NCBI GenBank assembly: GCA_020635035.1
Contig: JACKAO010000005.1
Coordinates: 248,001-312,000 of the forward strand
Direction of reading: 5' to 3'
DNA: 64,000 nucleotides
DNA from: Calditrichia bacterium
GTDB taxonomy: Bacteria; Calditrichota; Calditrichia; Calditrichales; J004
Part shown: positions 34,345 through 43,654 of the stretch, piece by piece
How positions within the stretch are numbered: the first letter of the stretch is position 1
How the letters are laid out: every line of letters starts with the position of its first letter
Notes under the pieces: generated by a model
What the model saw: only the letters and a program-made list of their open reading frames with translations
What the model was told of the DNA's origin: nothing
Database searches by the model: none
Made by a program: the position numbers and the translations under genes

Positions 34345-35469
34345 CTACTGCTGTACTTCTGTTTTTACTTTCTGACCATCCGCCAGATTCTGATAACCGA
34401 CAGAGACAATCAGATCATTTTCCTGTATGCCATCATATATTTCAACCATATTATCATAATTCATACCGGTTTTTACACTACTCTTCTTAACGATCCAAAG
34501 ATCATCTTTGCCTGCTTCCTTTGTTGCAGTAAACAGGAAATTTTCATTTCCGCTGTTTTGAACAAGGTTAAGCGGAACACTAATAGCCTGCGGATTTGTA
34601 TAATCATTTATTGTTAAAACAGTGAGCATATTAGGTTTAATATTACCGAGATCCGATGATAATTTAATTTCAATCGGGAATGTACGGTTTTTAGCATCGA
34701 TAACCTGCGAGACAGCAGTAATTTTTGCATCAAAACTTTTAGCGATTACCGGTATTTCAACAGTTACGATATCCCCAAGATGGATCTGGTTAATAAATTT
34801 TTCTGAAAGAAATGATTCGATTTTAAGATCGGTTACTTTTACGATCCGGATAGTCCCAAATCCTGCAGCAGCTGATTCAGCTTCTTTAATCAGGATCTGG
34901 TCAACCTGCCCGTTTATTGGAGCAATAATCTTTGTAAGGCGATATTGTTCTTCAACTGTTGCCAACCTGTTTTCGAGCGATTCTTTATTGGTTTTTGCCT
35001 GCAAAAATTGAATTTCGCTGCCGATTTTTTTGTCCCATAATCTTTTCTGGCGTTCATATACTGTTGTTGCCAGCTCGAGATTCGTTTTTATCTCAGCGAT
35101 ATTGCGTTCATAAATCGCACCATCAAGTTCCGCCAGAAGCTGACCTTTAGAAACCATTTCACCTTCTTTTACATGTATTTTTTTAACAACACCGGACGCT
35201 TGTGCCGGAATCAAAATATTGTTATCTGAAACAACCGTACCCTGTGCTTTTATAAAATGTTTAAAAACAACCGGCTGAACAGTCTGCAGATTAACAATTT
35301 TATGATTTTCAGGTGCACCGCCACTTGCAACAATCTCAGAACGAAGCTTTTCGATTTCAGCATTGATTTTGTTCCGCTGATCTTCAAGGGCTTTAAGTTT
35401 TGTCTGCGGATCATCCGTTCCGCAAGCGGCCAAAATTAACATTACTAGCAGAATTATTGTCTTTTTCAT
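34345..35469 (-). CDS. RND efflux periplasmic adaptor (membrane fusion protein), lipoprotein
   Basis: A 374-residue adaptor that bridges pump and outer-membrane channel. The signal ends LAAC with lipidated Cys16. It is followed by a short coiled coil (about 22-47) not usual in AcrA-type proteins, which may act as a spacer or dimer zipper. The lipoyl halves are recognisable in IKKIHVKEGEMVSKGQLLAELD and APINGQVDQILIKEAE, flanking the helical hairpin, and a beta-barrel domain follows. It lies between the TolC and RND genes of the same operon. Confidence 0.92.
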   Translation of the reverse strand: MKKTIILLVMLILAACGTDDPQTKLKALEDQRNKINAEIEKLRSEIVASGGAPENHKIVNLQTVQPVVFKHFIKAQGTVVSDNNILIPAQASGVVKKIHVKEGEMVSKGQLLAELDGAIYERNIAEIKTNLELATTVYERQKRLWDKKIGSEIQFLQAKTNKESLENRLATVEEQYRLTKIIAPINGQVDQILIKEAESAAAGFGTIRIVKVTDLKIESFLSEKFINQIHLGDIVTVEIPVIAKSFDAKITAVSQVIDAKNRTFPIEIKLSSDLGNIKPNMLTVLTINDYTNPQAISVPLNLVQNSGNENFLFTATKEAGKDDLWIVKKSSVKTGMNYDNMVEIYDGIQENDLIVSVGYQNLADGQKVKTEVQQ

Positions 35470-35516
35470 TTTTAAGTTCCCTGTTAGGTTTAAAATCTGA
35501 TTTTATAATTTTGTTA

Positions 35517-36869
35517 TTAATAATTTTCCAGCAGTTTATCTAGGGTATTCTGCGCACTTAACAGCTCCGATTCCGATGCCATATATTCAGATTGGCTCTG
35601 CAGGTACTGGTTGTAGCTTTGTATCAAATCCAGACTGGAAAGCATGCCTTCTTTAAATTTAAATAGATTTGTTTCATATATTTCTTCTGAAAGCTGGCGG
35701 CTTTTAGTACTGTTCTTAAATTTTTTATATGCAGTGGAAAGATCTGCCTGAGCCTTGTCATATTGCAATTGCAGTCCCTGACCTGCCTGTTTCAGTTGGA
35801 GTTCCGCTTGTTTCAGCTCAATTTTAGCTTTCTGAATTTTAAATATTTTCTGTCCCCCGCTGAAAATCGGCCAGCTGAACTGCAAACCTACTACTGTAGT
35901 CGGGAACCAATCCAGGTCACTGTTAAAAAAGTTGAATTCATCTCGCTGGGCATTGCGCTCCATCCTGCCAAATGCAGAAATGGTCGGTAAAAATCCTGTC
36001 ATCTCATTCTTCAGTGTGAGATCGGCCAGACGCTGGTTTGTTAATAATAACTTATATGATGTGTTTTCTTCCTTTTCAAAGGGGTGTTGCAACAAATCAT
36101 TTACATCTGTTCTGCCAATTAATTCTGATAAATTTTCTTTTAATTTGACCTTCTTGTCAAAATCAATTCCCAACTGCATTTTGAGAAGTTTATACGCATT
36201 ATCAATCTGCAGATCGAGTGAAGAAATGTTATTCTCCATGCTGCTGACGGCAATGGCGAGTTGCTTTACATCGGTATCTTCAGTGAATCCTTCCTGGTTC
36301 ATCGCGCTTACTTCTGCATGTGTTTTACGTAGATTTTCCAGGCTTGTATTGAGAATAGCCCTGTTTTCTTCAGCAACAAGAATCAGATAACAGGTTTGGG
36401 CCACACTTTCCTGTACCTGCAACTCTGTGACACGATGGTTTTGTTCAGAAAACTGCAAATAGATACTGGATGCCTGAAGGCCAACAAAATAACTTCCACT
36501 GAATATTAATTGTGAAACTGAAATGCCGTAGGTAGCATTATGTGGTTTACCAAATTTTACCGGAATTGTGGATCCTGCCGGTTCCCCGAAAAATTCGCCG
36601 GGAATCAGCTGCGTTGGAATATCAATAAGGTTTTGATATTGTGCACTGATTGTAACTTGTGGAAAACCGGAAGCAGTAACTTCCCAGCGTTGTTTATCGG
36701 CAACATCTATATTTAAACGTGCGTTACGAACATCATAATTGTTTTCCAATGCATATTTTTGTGCTTCTTTTACTGTAAATGAAAGGCTGTCCTGAGACCA
36801 CCCGGTCTTTAACAGAAGCACAACAAACATGATAAAAACCGTGGTTATATTATTTATTCTTCGAAACAT
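35517..36869 (-). CDS. TolC family outer-membrane channel
   Basis: A 450-residue outer-membrane efflux protein with a signal peptide (cleavage near residue 25, TGWSQ). Two repeats of the OEP domain are seen as long amphipathic helices with the typical VTISAQYQNL and LPTISAFGRMERN strands. It supplies the exit duct for the adaptor and pump encoded downstream. It starts three bases after the TetR stop, so translation is probably coupled. Confidence 0.92.
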   Translation of the reverse strand: MFRRINNITTVFIMFVVLLLKTGWSQDSLSFTVKEAQKYALENNYDVRNARLNIDVADKQRWEVTASGFPQVTISAQYQNLIDIPTQLIPGEFFGEPAGSTIPVKFGKPHNATYGISVSQLIFSGSYFVGLQASSIYLQFSEQNHRVTELQVQESVAQTCYLILVAEENRAILNTSLENLRKTHAEVSAMNQEGFTEDTDVKQLAIAVSSMENNISSLDLQIDNAYKLLKMQLGIDFDKKVKLKENLSELIGRTDVNDLLQHPFEKEENTSYKLLLTNQRLADLTLKNEMTGFLPTISAFGRMERNAQRDEFNFFNSDLDWFPTTVVGLQFSWPIFSGGQKIFKIQKAKIELKQAELQLKQAGQGLQLQYDKAQADLSTAYKKFKNSTKSRQLSEEIYETNLFKFKEGMLSSLDLIQSYNQYLQSQSEYMASESELLSAQNTLDKLLENY

Positions 36870-36872
36870 AAA

Positions 36873-37481
36873 TTAATTCCTTGTTTTCAAACCGTTTAAT
36901 ATTATATCAAGCATAAAAAGTGATTCCTGTTTCATGCGTACAAAATCTTTATCTGTTAGATGCACAGTACTTATGGAACGAAAAACTTCCATGCGATGGG
37001 CATCAAACATTGTTCTTAAAAACTGGGCTATTTTTTGAGCATCGTTTTTACGGAATTCACCACTGTCAATTCCTTCCTGAATTAAATTTGAAAGATAATC
37101 ACAATTCTTCTCCTTAAGCTGCTGATGAAGCTTCAGAATTATGCTGTGGTTATCGATCATTGCACTTATATTTAACTCCAGTATTTCAGAGTTTTTCTTT
37201 AAATTATCTACAAATCCTGAAATAAATAATGTCAGTTTTTCAGAAATGCTTGCTCCAGCTTTAAAACTATCATTGATGTATTCATGAATTGTTATTAGTT
37301 CCCGCTCTAAAGCATCCACGAATATCGCTTCTTTGTTTTTGTAATAATAATACAATGAAGCTTTTTTCATACCCAGCTCATGAGCGATATCATCCATTGT
37401 TGCTTTTATCACTCCATAACGCGCCATGCAACGCATTGCAGCATCCAAAATTTGTGTCTTTTTTAAGTTTTCTTTTTGCAT
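36873..37481 (-). CDS. TetR/AcrR family repressor of the efflux operon
   Basis: A 202-residue TetR-type regulator. The N-terminal helix-turn-helix is standard (ILDAAMRCMARYGVIKATMDDIA then LGMKKASLYYYYKNKEAIF), and the C-terminal part is an all-helical ligand domain with no known effector. It is first gene of the operon it presumably represses, with a large inverted repeat 16 bases upstream of its start. Confidence 0.93.
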   Translation of the reverse strand: MQKENLKKTQILDAAMRCMARYGVIKATMDDIAHELGMKKASLYYYYKNKEAIFVDALERELITIHEYINDSFKAGASISEKLTLFISGFVDNLKKNSEILELNISAMIDNHSIILKLHQQLKEKNCDYLSNLIQEGIDSGEFRKNDAQKIAQFLRTMFDAHRMEVFRSISTVHLTDKDFVRMKQESLFMLDIILNGLKTRN

Positions 37482-37496
37482 ATCACTTTCTCAAAT

Positions 37497-37525
37497 ATTC
37501 GACCAATTTACTATATTGTTCGAAT
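37497..37525. promoter_or_regulatory. inverted repeat, likely TetR operator
   Basis: ATTCGACCAAT and ATTGTTCGAAT are 11-base arms with one mismatch, seven bases apart, directly upstream of the TetR start. Size and place fit autoregulation of the efflux operon. Confidence 0.75.
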
Positions 37526-37617
37526 AATGCAAAAAATATTTTACACTTTTTTACGCATTTTTATAAGGAGGGTTACATCAATTTTAAAAGAATATATTTA
37601 GTAAGAAATACCTGCTC

Positions 37618-39225
37618 TCATTGATACTTTTCTATGAATTTGCGGTCATTTTCTTCGGAATCATTATATTTTAGCCGAAGATTCTGCAATTTCTCTTTTA
37701 ATTCCTTTACTACAGTTGAATATGCGGGATCGTCATATACATTTCTTAACTCATGCGGATCATTTTTTCGGTCATATAACTCCCATTCATCCACATCATA
37801 ATAAAAGTGAGCAAGTTTATATTTTTTTGTTACAACTCCATAATGTCTTTTCACCATATGGATTGAAGGATATTCGTAGTAATGATAATAAACAGCATCT
37901 CTATCCCAATGCAAACTATCTGCCCTGAACAATGGCATCATACTTTCACCCTGCATGTCAGCAGGTTCTTTAATGCCGGCCACATCAAGAAAAGTTTGCG
38001 CAAAATCAAGATTCTGTACCAATTCATCAGAAGTTGATCCGGCTTTGATAACGGCGGGCCAGCGTATCATCAATGGAGTTCTGAAGGATTCTTCATAAAT
38101 AAATCTTTTGTCAAACCAGCCATGTTCACCAAGGTAAAATCCCTGGTCTGATGTGTATACAACTATTGTATTTTCAGTGAGATTATTTGCATCAAGATAA
38201 TCAAGCACCCTTCCTACACCTTCATCCACCGCTGCAATACAGCCAAGATAATCCTGCATATATCTTTGATAGCGCCAGCGCATTAATTCCGTTTTTGACA
38301 TGTTTTTATATTTGGCTTTAAAATCGTCATTAATCGGTCCGTAAACAGCGTCCCACGCAGCACGCTGTGCTTTATTCTGACGACCAACTTCACCATAAAA
38401 TGCATTTTTATCCCAGTTTAATGTTTGGGGAATACCCAGTTCATCCATAATCTCCGGGTATATCTTAGAATCCCCTGCCCAATTCATATCTTTTAAGATA
38501 TTCATTTCAGCAGTTTTTGCTGCAGTACCGCGATTTTCATAGTCGTCAAAAAGTGTTTCAGGCTCCCTGAAAGTTTTTTGAGTGTATTTTTTATAATGTC
38601 GCTCAGCCGGCAGCCATTCCCTGTGTGGCGCTTTGTGCAGATACATCAGCAAAAAGGGATCTTCAGTATTGCGCTCATTTTGCAACCATTCAAGAGACAT
38701 ATCTGTAATAATGTCTGTCGCATATCCTTCTACTGTAATTTTCCCATCATTTTTCGTGATAAAATCCGGATTATAATAATGCCCCTGCCCAGGAAGTATT
38801 TTAAACTGATCAAAACCTTTCGGATTATTACCAAAATGCAGTTTGCCAAACATAGCTGTCTGATAACCTGCTTTTTGCAAAAGTTGTGGAAAAGTCACCT
38901 GCGAATCATCAAAAGGAAAATTATTATCAATTTTACCATGAATATGTGCATGTTTACCAGTCAGAATAGTGGCACGCGACGGAGCACAAATCGAGTTTGT
39001 GACACAACTATTGGTAAACCTGATTCCTTCATTTGAAATTCGGTCTATATTTGGTGTCTCGATTAAATCGCGGGAGTACGCGCTTATCGCCTGATAGGCA
39101 TGATCATCTGCCATAATAAATACAATATTAGGCCTGGCCGATTTTTTTGCACATCCATAACCAGAAAGTAATAATCCTGCAGATGCCATACTTGTTGTCT
39201 TTATAAATTCACGACGGTTTTGCAT
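37618..39225 (-). CDS. sulfatase, formylglycine-dependent, exported
   Basis: A 535-residue type I sulfatase that removes sulfate esters, probably from carbohydrates. The modification motif is CAPSR at 80-84, Cys80 becoming formylglycine. Metal ligands include Asp40-Asp41 (IVFIMADDH) and the later VVYTSDQGFYLGEHGWFDKR loop. The N-terminus has a twin-arginine-like NRREFIK and a hydrophobic stretch ending SGYGC, not a perfect lipobox. An anaerobic or FGE-type maturase must exist elsewhere. No polysaccharide utilisation genes flank it, which is unusual for a carbohydrate sulfatase. It lies 28 bases after the M1 peptidase gene. Confidence 0.92.
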   Translation of the reverse strand: MQNRREFIKTTSMASAGLLLSGYGCAKKSARPNIVFIMADDHAYQAISAYSRDLIETPNIDRISNEGIRFTNSCVTNSICAPSRATILTGKHAHIHGKIDNNFPFDDSQVTFPQLLQKAGYQTAMFGKLHFGNNPKGFDQFKILPGQGHYYNPDFITKNDGKITVEGYATDIITDMSLEWLQNERNTEDPFLLMYLHKAPHREWLPAERHYKKYTQKTFREPETLFDDYENRGTAAKTAEMNILKDMNWAGDSKIYPEIMDELGIPQTLNWDKNAFYGEVGRQNKAQRAAWDAVYGPINDDFKAKYKNMSKTELMRWRYQRYMQDYLGCIAAVDEGVGRVLDYLDANNLTENTIVVYTSDQGFYLGEHGWFDKRFIYEESFRTPLMIRWPAVIKAGSTSDELVQNLDFAQTFLDVAGIKEPADMQGESMMPLFRADSLHWDRDAVYYHYYEYPSIHMVKRHYGVVTKKYKLAHFYYDVDEWELYDRKNDPHELRNVYDDPAYSTVVKELKEKLQNLRLKYNDSEENDRKFIEKYQ

Positions 39226-39253
39226 AATGATCCCGAAATTATTTTAGTGATAG

Positions 39254-41140
39254 TTAATTTGAATTTTCCCAGGAATTATTGTCTGGATTAATATCAGGTA
39301 TGTGGCTATTTCCTAACAAAACTGATTTAATCTCTTTTTGGGTATTTATTTCAATAGACACTTGTTGTGCATTATTCTTCCATACAGCTGCGGTTTTATA
39401 ATAGGTCTCTGTTGTTCCATCTGTAAAAGTTATGGATAAAGCTGCGGGTATTGGCATTCTGCCAATTTTTTCAACAAGTATTTTACTTCTATTGGATTCT
39501 TTCAATACACTTTTTACAGCAAGATCTGGATAAGCAAAATCAAAAAACCAGGGTTTCCAGTACCAGGACAAATCTTCTCCGCTGATTTCATCAAAAGTGA
39601 AAAAGAAGTCATACGGAATGGGGTGTTTTCCATTCCAGCGTGACATATACGTGTGAAGCGCTTTTTTAAATAGGTCATCACCAAGCACATCCCTAAGAAA
39701 ATAATAAGCCATTGCCGGTTTATCATAGGCAGCATTCCTGTAAGGCACACCACGCAGATGCAATGAAGAAACCATGGATGGTGTTTCCAATTCATTTCCG
39801 GCGATACGCAGATATTTTTTCACCCTTGAAGCAATTACATCTTCTTCAGGGGCCATTTTGAGTTGAAAATCAAAACTGAGTGCGACCACCATTCCTTCAT
39901 CCATCCAGGCGTATTTCTTTTCATTTGTACCCATATAAAAGGGAAAATAACTATGCAGTGCTTCATGCGATGTTAAACCGACTGTACTGGCATAGTTTGT
40001 TGTAGTACCATCGTTGATCATCATCGGGAACTCCATACCGCCGCGCCCATTAAAAACCGTCAATTCCGGAAACGGATAAGGTACTCCTGGCATTTCTTCA
40101 GAATAAAATTTTAAGGTCTGGCAGGCAATGAGCGCCACTTCATAAAAGTCCATAGATTTTGGTTTATAAGCTGCTGAGACAAAAACCGGATCATCCTGGC
40201 CATCAACAACAACATTCCCGGCATCCCACAGGTAGTAATCACTAAAAGAAAATGCAAAGTCCGTTACATTTTCCGCTTTAAAATGCCATGGGTTTTTTGC
40301 CGGATTCATCACAAGGTCTTCTTCGTGGTAGTCTTTTTCACGAATAATATTTATAATGTCTTTTGATGAATGGGCTTTTTTATACAGCTTTAACTGTTTT
40401 TCAGGAAGGACATCTTCAGGATTTTGCAGAACGCCTGTTGCCCAAACAGTATATGCATCCGGTAGATTTATTTTTACATCATAGTTGCAGAAATCATTGT
40501 AAAACTCCTGGTTGCCTGTGTAGTCCGATTTATCCCATCCGTTAATATCATCGTATACAGATATTCGGGGAAACCAGTATGAAACAAAAAATGAAGTTGC
40601 ATCATAAGCACCGCCACGTATTTGTGAGACATCCGCGATGGTATATTGCCATTCCATTTCAATTTTAATTTTTTCACCTGGTAACAGTTTATCCGCCAAT
40701 GGAATAGTTAAAACTGTTCCGGATCTCCAGGCTGCTGCCGTTTTTGAATTAAGGTCTATTTTCCGATTATTTATCCTGCACATCGAAATCAATACACCAT
40801 CATGGAGCGCAGCAGGATCAAGACTGTTATCCCGGTTATTGCCGCGTTTATAAATATCAGGGTAAAGCCTGATTACAAGTTCGGATAAAGAGTCCGGGCT
40901 ATTATTAAAATATATTATCGTTTCATTCCCCTTTAATAACCGGCTCCATGGATATACATGCACTTCAATTTCATAATTGGCTGAATTCTGCCAGTAGTTT
41001 TTACCAGGTATACCATCCATAGAACGGGTTTCGTTTGCGTATGCTTTTTGCATATTAACTGGAATGTACAGATTTTCCTGCCCGTATATTTGCAGCAGAC
41101 CTGTAATGGAAATGAAAATCGCTAAGAGAAACTTCTTCAT
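39254..41140 (-). CDS. M1 family metallopeptidase, exported
   Basis: A 628-residue gluzincin with a signal peptide (MKKFLLAIFISITGLLQIYG). The zinc site is HEALH (392-396) with Glu415 in WMDEG, and RGGMEFPMMI serves as the exopeptidase loop. The N-terminal domain is a beta-sandwich typical of M1. This is the second M1 enzyme of the window and differs from the lipoprotein at 22781 in lacking a lipobox and the leukotriene-hydrolase C-terminus. It probably degrades peptides in the periplasm. Confidence 0.92.
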   Translation of the reverse strand: MKKFLLAIFISITGLLQIYGQENLYIPVNMQKAYANETRSMDGIPGKNYWQNSANYEIEVHVYPWSRLLKGNETIIYFNNSPDSLSELVIRLYPDIYKRGNNRDNSLDPAALHDGVLISMCRINNRKIDLNSKTAAAWRSGTVLTIPLADKLLPGEKIKIEMEWQYTIADVSQIRGGAYDATSFFVSYWFPRISVYDDINGWDKSDYTGNQEFYNDFCNYDVKINLPDAYTVWATGVLQNPEDVLPEKQLKLYKKAHSSKDIINIIREKDYHEEDLVMNPAKNPWHFKAENVTDFAFSFSDYYLWDAGNVVVDGQDDPVFVSAAYKPKSMDFYEVALIACQTLKFYSEEMPGVPYPFPELTVFNGRGGMEFPMMINDGTTTNYASTVGLTSHEALHSYFPFYMGTNEKKYAWMDEGMVVALSFDFQLKMAPEEDVIASRVKKYLRIAGNELETPSMVSSLHLRGVPYRNAAYDKPAMAYYFLRDVLGDDLFKKALHTYMSRWNGKHPIPYDFFFTFDEISGEDLSWYWKPWFFDFAYPDLAVKSVLKESNRSKILVEKIGRMPIPAALSITFTDGTTETYYKTAAVWKNNAQQVSIEINTQKEIKSVLLGNSHIPDINPDNNSWENSN

Positions 41141-41300
41141 ATCAACTCCGGGTAATCATAATAAAATTCTAATGTAATAAACTGGATTTAATTATGCATT
41201 CATTAATGGGATAAAAAGCCCCGAAACAGAAAATAAAATTGCGGAGAGAATGTTCAATCATTAATTTAAGACTAATTGATCTTAATTAAAAGGATAAAGA

Positions 41301-41534
41301 ATGATTCATGGACATGCTGTAATTGAAATGATGATATCATCAGGGATAGCCTACACCCGCGAAACTTTGCGCCGGGCAATTCATTCACATTTTGGAGAAG
41401 AAACCCGTTTTTATACTTGTGCTGCTGAAAATATGACGGCAGACCAGTTAATTGATTTTCTTGCCGATCGTGGTAAGTTTATTGAAGATGATGAACAGTT
41501 TACATTTAACCAACAGAAAATGTGCAATCACTAG
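41301..41534 (+). CDS. yecH: YecH-like metal-binding protein (DUF2492)
   Basis: A 77-residue protein closely resembling E. coli YecH. Likely metal ligands are in IHGHAVIEMM at the start, HSHFGEETRFYTCAAENM in the middle and CNH at the very end. Most YecH proteins have the same HGH, TC and C-x-H layout. An AAAGGAT site precedes the ATG. Function beyond metal binding is unknown. Confidence 0.88.
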   Translation: MIHGHAVIEMMISSGIAYTRETLRRAIHSHFGEETRFYTCAAENMTADQLIDFLADRGKFIEDDEQFTFNQQKMCNH

Positions 41535-41585
41535 GATTCCATATAGTTTTAGAAATTTATTAAACTTTGGTTTTTTGTATTTATA

Positions 41586-41840
41586 TCACTTATTTCTTGT
41601 AAATAAAATAAAACGCACTACCCCTACCAGGCTTATCAGTAACCAGAACAATTCTACAATAAATGCGGATAAATTAAAACGGAATATAAGTGAAACAATA
41701 ATACAAAACGCCCCAATTGCATTCAGTATTGAATATGATAACGCATTGCTTTTTATTCTATCCAATTGAAGAAATAAGTATGTGCCTATAATGAGCACAA
41801 CACCAATATTTCCCATGAAATCATAAATCGTGTATTCCAT
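41586..41840 (-). CDS. CBU_0592-like small membrane protein
   Basis: An 84-residue protein with three membrane helices. The order IGVVLIIGTYLFLQLDRI, SYSILNAIGAFCIIVSLIF and FNLSAFIVELFWLLISLVG is that of the CBU_0592 family, whose function is unknown. Its ATG overlaps the stop of the upstream gene by one base (TGATG), so it is translationally coupled to the DUF6265-like gene. Confidence 0.8.
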   Translation of the reverse strand: MEYTIYDFMGNIGVVLIIGTYLFLQLDRIKSNALSYSILNAIGAFCIIVSLIFRFNLSAFIVELFWLLISLVGVVRFILFTRNK

Positions 41841-42310
41841 CAGTTTTCTTTTTTAAACTCCATTTTAAATCCTTTAGACTCACCCTTTTGGCTTCCTTCA
41901 ACAATAACTGTGACTGATGCCGGACTGTTCTTTATATACGAGATTTTTTGCGGGAAATCATGTAAAGGATTTTCAAATACACTGCTGTCTGCAGTCATTT
42001 TTGTTAATTTAAAAGATACCGGACCAGGATTGTGTTTTACATAGGCTTGATAAAAAATTTGATCATGCATTTTCATCAAACGAAGAGATTCAACCAAAAG
42101 AGTATCTTTCGCTGAATTTTTTATAGTGAATCCTTCGCCTTCAAAAGTATTTGGACTCACCTGCTTCCACTGCTCACAAGCAATTGATTTTCCCATATCA
42201 TACTGCCAGTTTCCAAGAATCCAGTTAAACGAATCTAAAGATATTTCTTCGCGGGAATATGCTAACCCCATTAAAAGAAAAGAAAATAAATATACGCTTT
42301 TATAACCCAT
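41840..42310 (-). CDS. DUF6265-like exported protein
   Basis: A 156-residue protein with a signal peptide (about residues 1-20) and a single domain opening FNWILGNWQYDM and containing FENPLHDFPQKISY, the hallmark of DUF6265 and related beta-barrel, lipocalin-like proteins. Such domains may bind small hydrophobic molecules. It is coupled to the downstream membrane gene and lies 27 bases after the oxidoreductase gene. Confidence 0.75.
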   Translation of the reverse strand: MGYKSVYLFSFLLMGLAYSREEISLDSFNWILGNWQYDMGKSIACEQWKQVSPNTFEGEGFTIKNSAKDTLLVESLRLMKMHDQIFYQAYVKHNPGPVSFKLTKMTADSSVFENPLHDFPQKISYIKNSPASVTVIVEGSQKGESKGFKMEFKKEN

Positions 42311-42337
42311 TTAAGCCCCCGGTTAGTTTACTTGTTT

Positions 42338-43324
42338 TTATTTTTCTCCGGGATAATAAAAATCTGCATCATGCCGGATTTTATCCATTGTTTGCATAAT
42401 TGAGAGTGTTTCAGAAAGTGGCATAAGCGGGTGTTCGAGCAGACCTTTGTCAAGCATGTCCATAACAGCAATTGCCTGGTATTGATAGGCATTTCCTTCA
42501 TAGGGACAAGCGATGGTTTGAGAATCCTGATCTTCTATCTCCAGGCTCAGTTTTGAAGAACGAATCATCATACCGTGAACCTTCAGCCGTCCTTTGGTGC
42601 CGATAATATCAACACGTGCCGGTGATCTGAAACGGGTTGAACAGAGAACCTGTGCATTTTTACCATCGGGGTATTGCAGGATCGCTGTTACCTGTTCGTC
42701 AACACCAGTTGAAGCTTTGTGAACAATTGCTGATATCTTTTGCGGTGCTCCCCAAAGCATTGACACATATGAAATAGGATAAACACCCAGGTCGAGTAAT
42801 GAGCCGCCGCCCAGCTTAGGATTATAGACACGATGTTCCGCATCAAATCCAAAACGGAAAGCAAGATCGGCGTTGATGTGCATTATCTCTCCAAGCATTC
42901 CTGAGTTGATAATTTCTCTTACCTTGCCGGTTACCGGCTGGAATCGATTCCACATGGCTTCCATAAGAAATACATTTTTTTTGCGGGCGATTTCGATTAA
43001 TTCCTGTGCCTGCTGCGCATATAAAGTAAATGCTTTCTCACAAAGCACATGCTTTCCCGCATTCAGAGCGCCTTTTACATTTTCGTAATGCATATTATGC
43101 GGTGTGGCAACATAAATAATATCCACATCCGAATCATAATACAAATCTTCATAGCTGCCATGAGCATTCGGTATATTAAACTCTGTTGCAAATGCTTTTG
43201 CTTTAACCATTTCTCTTGATGCCACAGCCTGTAATTTGCCTGCTGTTGCATAGTGCATTCCGTTGGCAAAATGATGAGCGATATTTCCTGTTGCAAGAAT
43301 GCCCCAATTATAATTTTTTTTCAT
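42338..43324 (-). CDS. Gfo/Idh/MocA family oxidoreductase
   Basis: A 328-residue NAD(P)-dependent dehydrogenase acting on a sugar, inositol or similar polyol. The Rossmann loop is LATGNIAHHF near residue 11. The catalytic lysine lies in CEKAFTLY, where most members read EKP. The C-terminal alpha/beta domain has GGGSLLDLGVYPISY. No sugar operon is nearby, so the substrate is unknown. It is transcribed away from the met leader. Confidence 0.9.
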   Translation of the reverse strand: MKKNYNWGILATGNIAHHFANGMHYATAGKLQAVASREMVKAKAFATEFNIPNAHGSYEDLYYDSDVDIIYVATPHNMHYENVKGALNAGKHVLCEKAFTLYAQQAQELIEIARKKNVFLMEAMWNRFQPVTGKVREIINSGMLGEIMHINADLAFRFGFDAEHRVYNPKLGGGSLLDLGVYPISYVSMLWGAPQKISAIVHKASTGVDEQVTAILQYPDGKNAQVLCSTRFRSPARVDIIGTKGRLKVHGMMIRSSKLSLEIEDQDSQTIACPYEGNAYQYQAIAVMDMLDKGLLEHPLMPLSETLSIMQTMDKIRHDADFYYPGEK

Positions 43325-43419
43325 ATGAAGGTCCCGTTTTCAGAAGGTAAATCACTTTTAATGAATTGTTTAATATTATCCAAAAAATGTATTTTAATAC
43401 AAGTGTCTTATAAAAATTA

Positions 43420-43448
43420 TTGACAGTCGGAAATTAATTAACTATAAT
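43420..43448 (+). promoter_or_regulatory. consensus sigma-70 promoter of the met operon
   Basis: TTGACA at 43420-43425, a 17-base spacer, and TATAAT at 43443-43448: a full match to the major sigma-factor consensus. Transcription should start near 43455, some 20 bases before the leader ATG. Confidence 0.85.
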
Positions 43449-43476
43449 TGCCCAACAATTAACCGCGTGGAGTAAA

Positions 43477-43554
43477 ATGTTATCTGCAACTTTAAATAGA
43501 AATATGTGCTGTTGTTGTATGATGATGTGTATCCCTGCGGAGGGCTTGAAGTAA
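43477..43554 (+). CDS. 25-residue Cys/Met leader peptide
   Basis: ATG at 43477 follows GGAG at 43469-43472 and opens 25 codons ending in TAA at 43552. Residues 10-18 read MCCCCMMMC, five Cys and four Met codons within nine, an extreme composition just upstream of methionine and sulfur assimilation genes. The remaining codons IPAEGLK contain GGAGGG (43539-43544), which can pair with an upstream CCCT (43533-43536) or with the left arm of the next hairpin (43585-43590). This is the layout of an amino-acid attenuation leader: a ribosome slowed for lack of charged Cys or Met tRNA would leave GGAGGG free to disrupt the terminator. Confidence 0.75.
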   Translation: MLSATLNRNMCCCCMMMCIPAEGLK

Positions 43555-43581
43555 GATATTTAAAAAATTAAAATTTTACAG

Positions 43582-43610
43582 AAACCCTTCACATCTCGAA
43601 GGGTTTTTTT
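43582..43610 (+). terminator. attenuator terminator after the leader peptide
   Basis: A nine-bp perfect stem AAACCCTTC/GAAGGGTTT with a seven-base loop and seven T, 27 bases after the leader stop. It stands before the riboswitch, so it can stop the transcript before SAM is ever sensed. Confidence 0.8.
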
Positions 43611-43654
43611 ATGGAGAAAAAGTACTAAGATAACATAACCAAAACATAAAAAAT

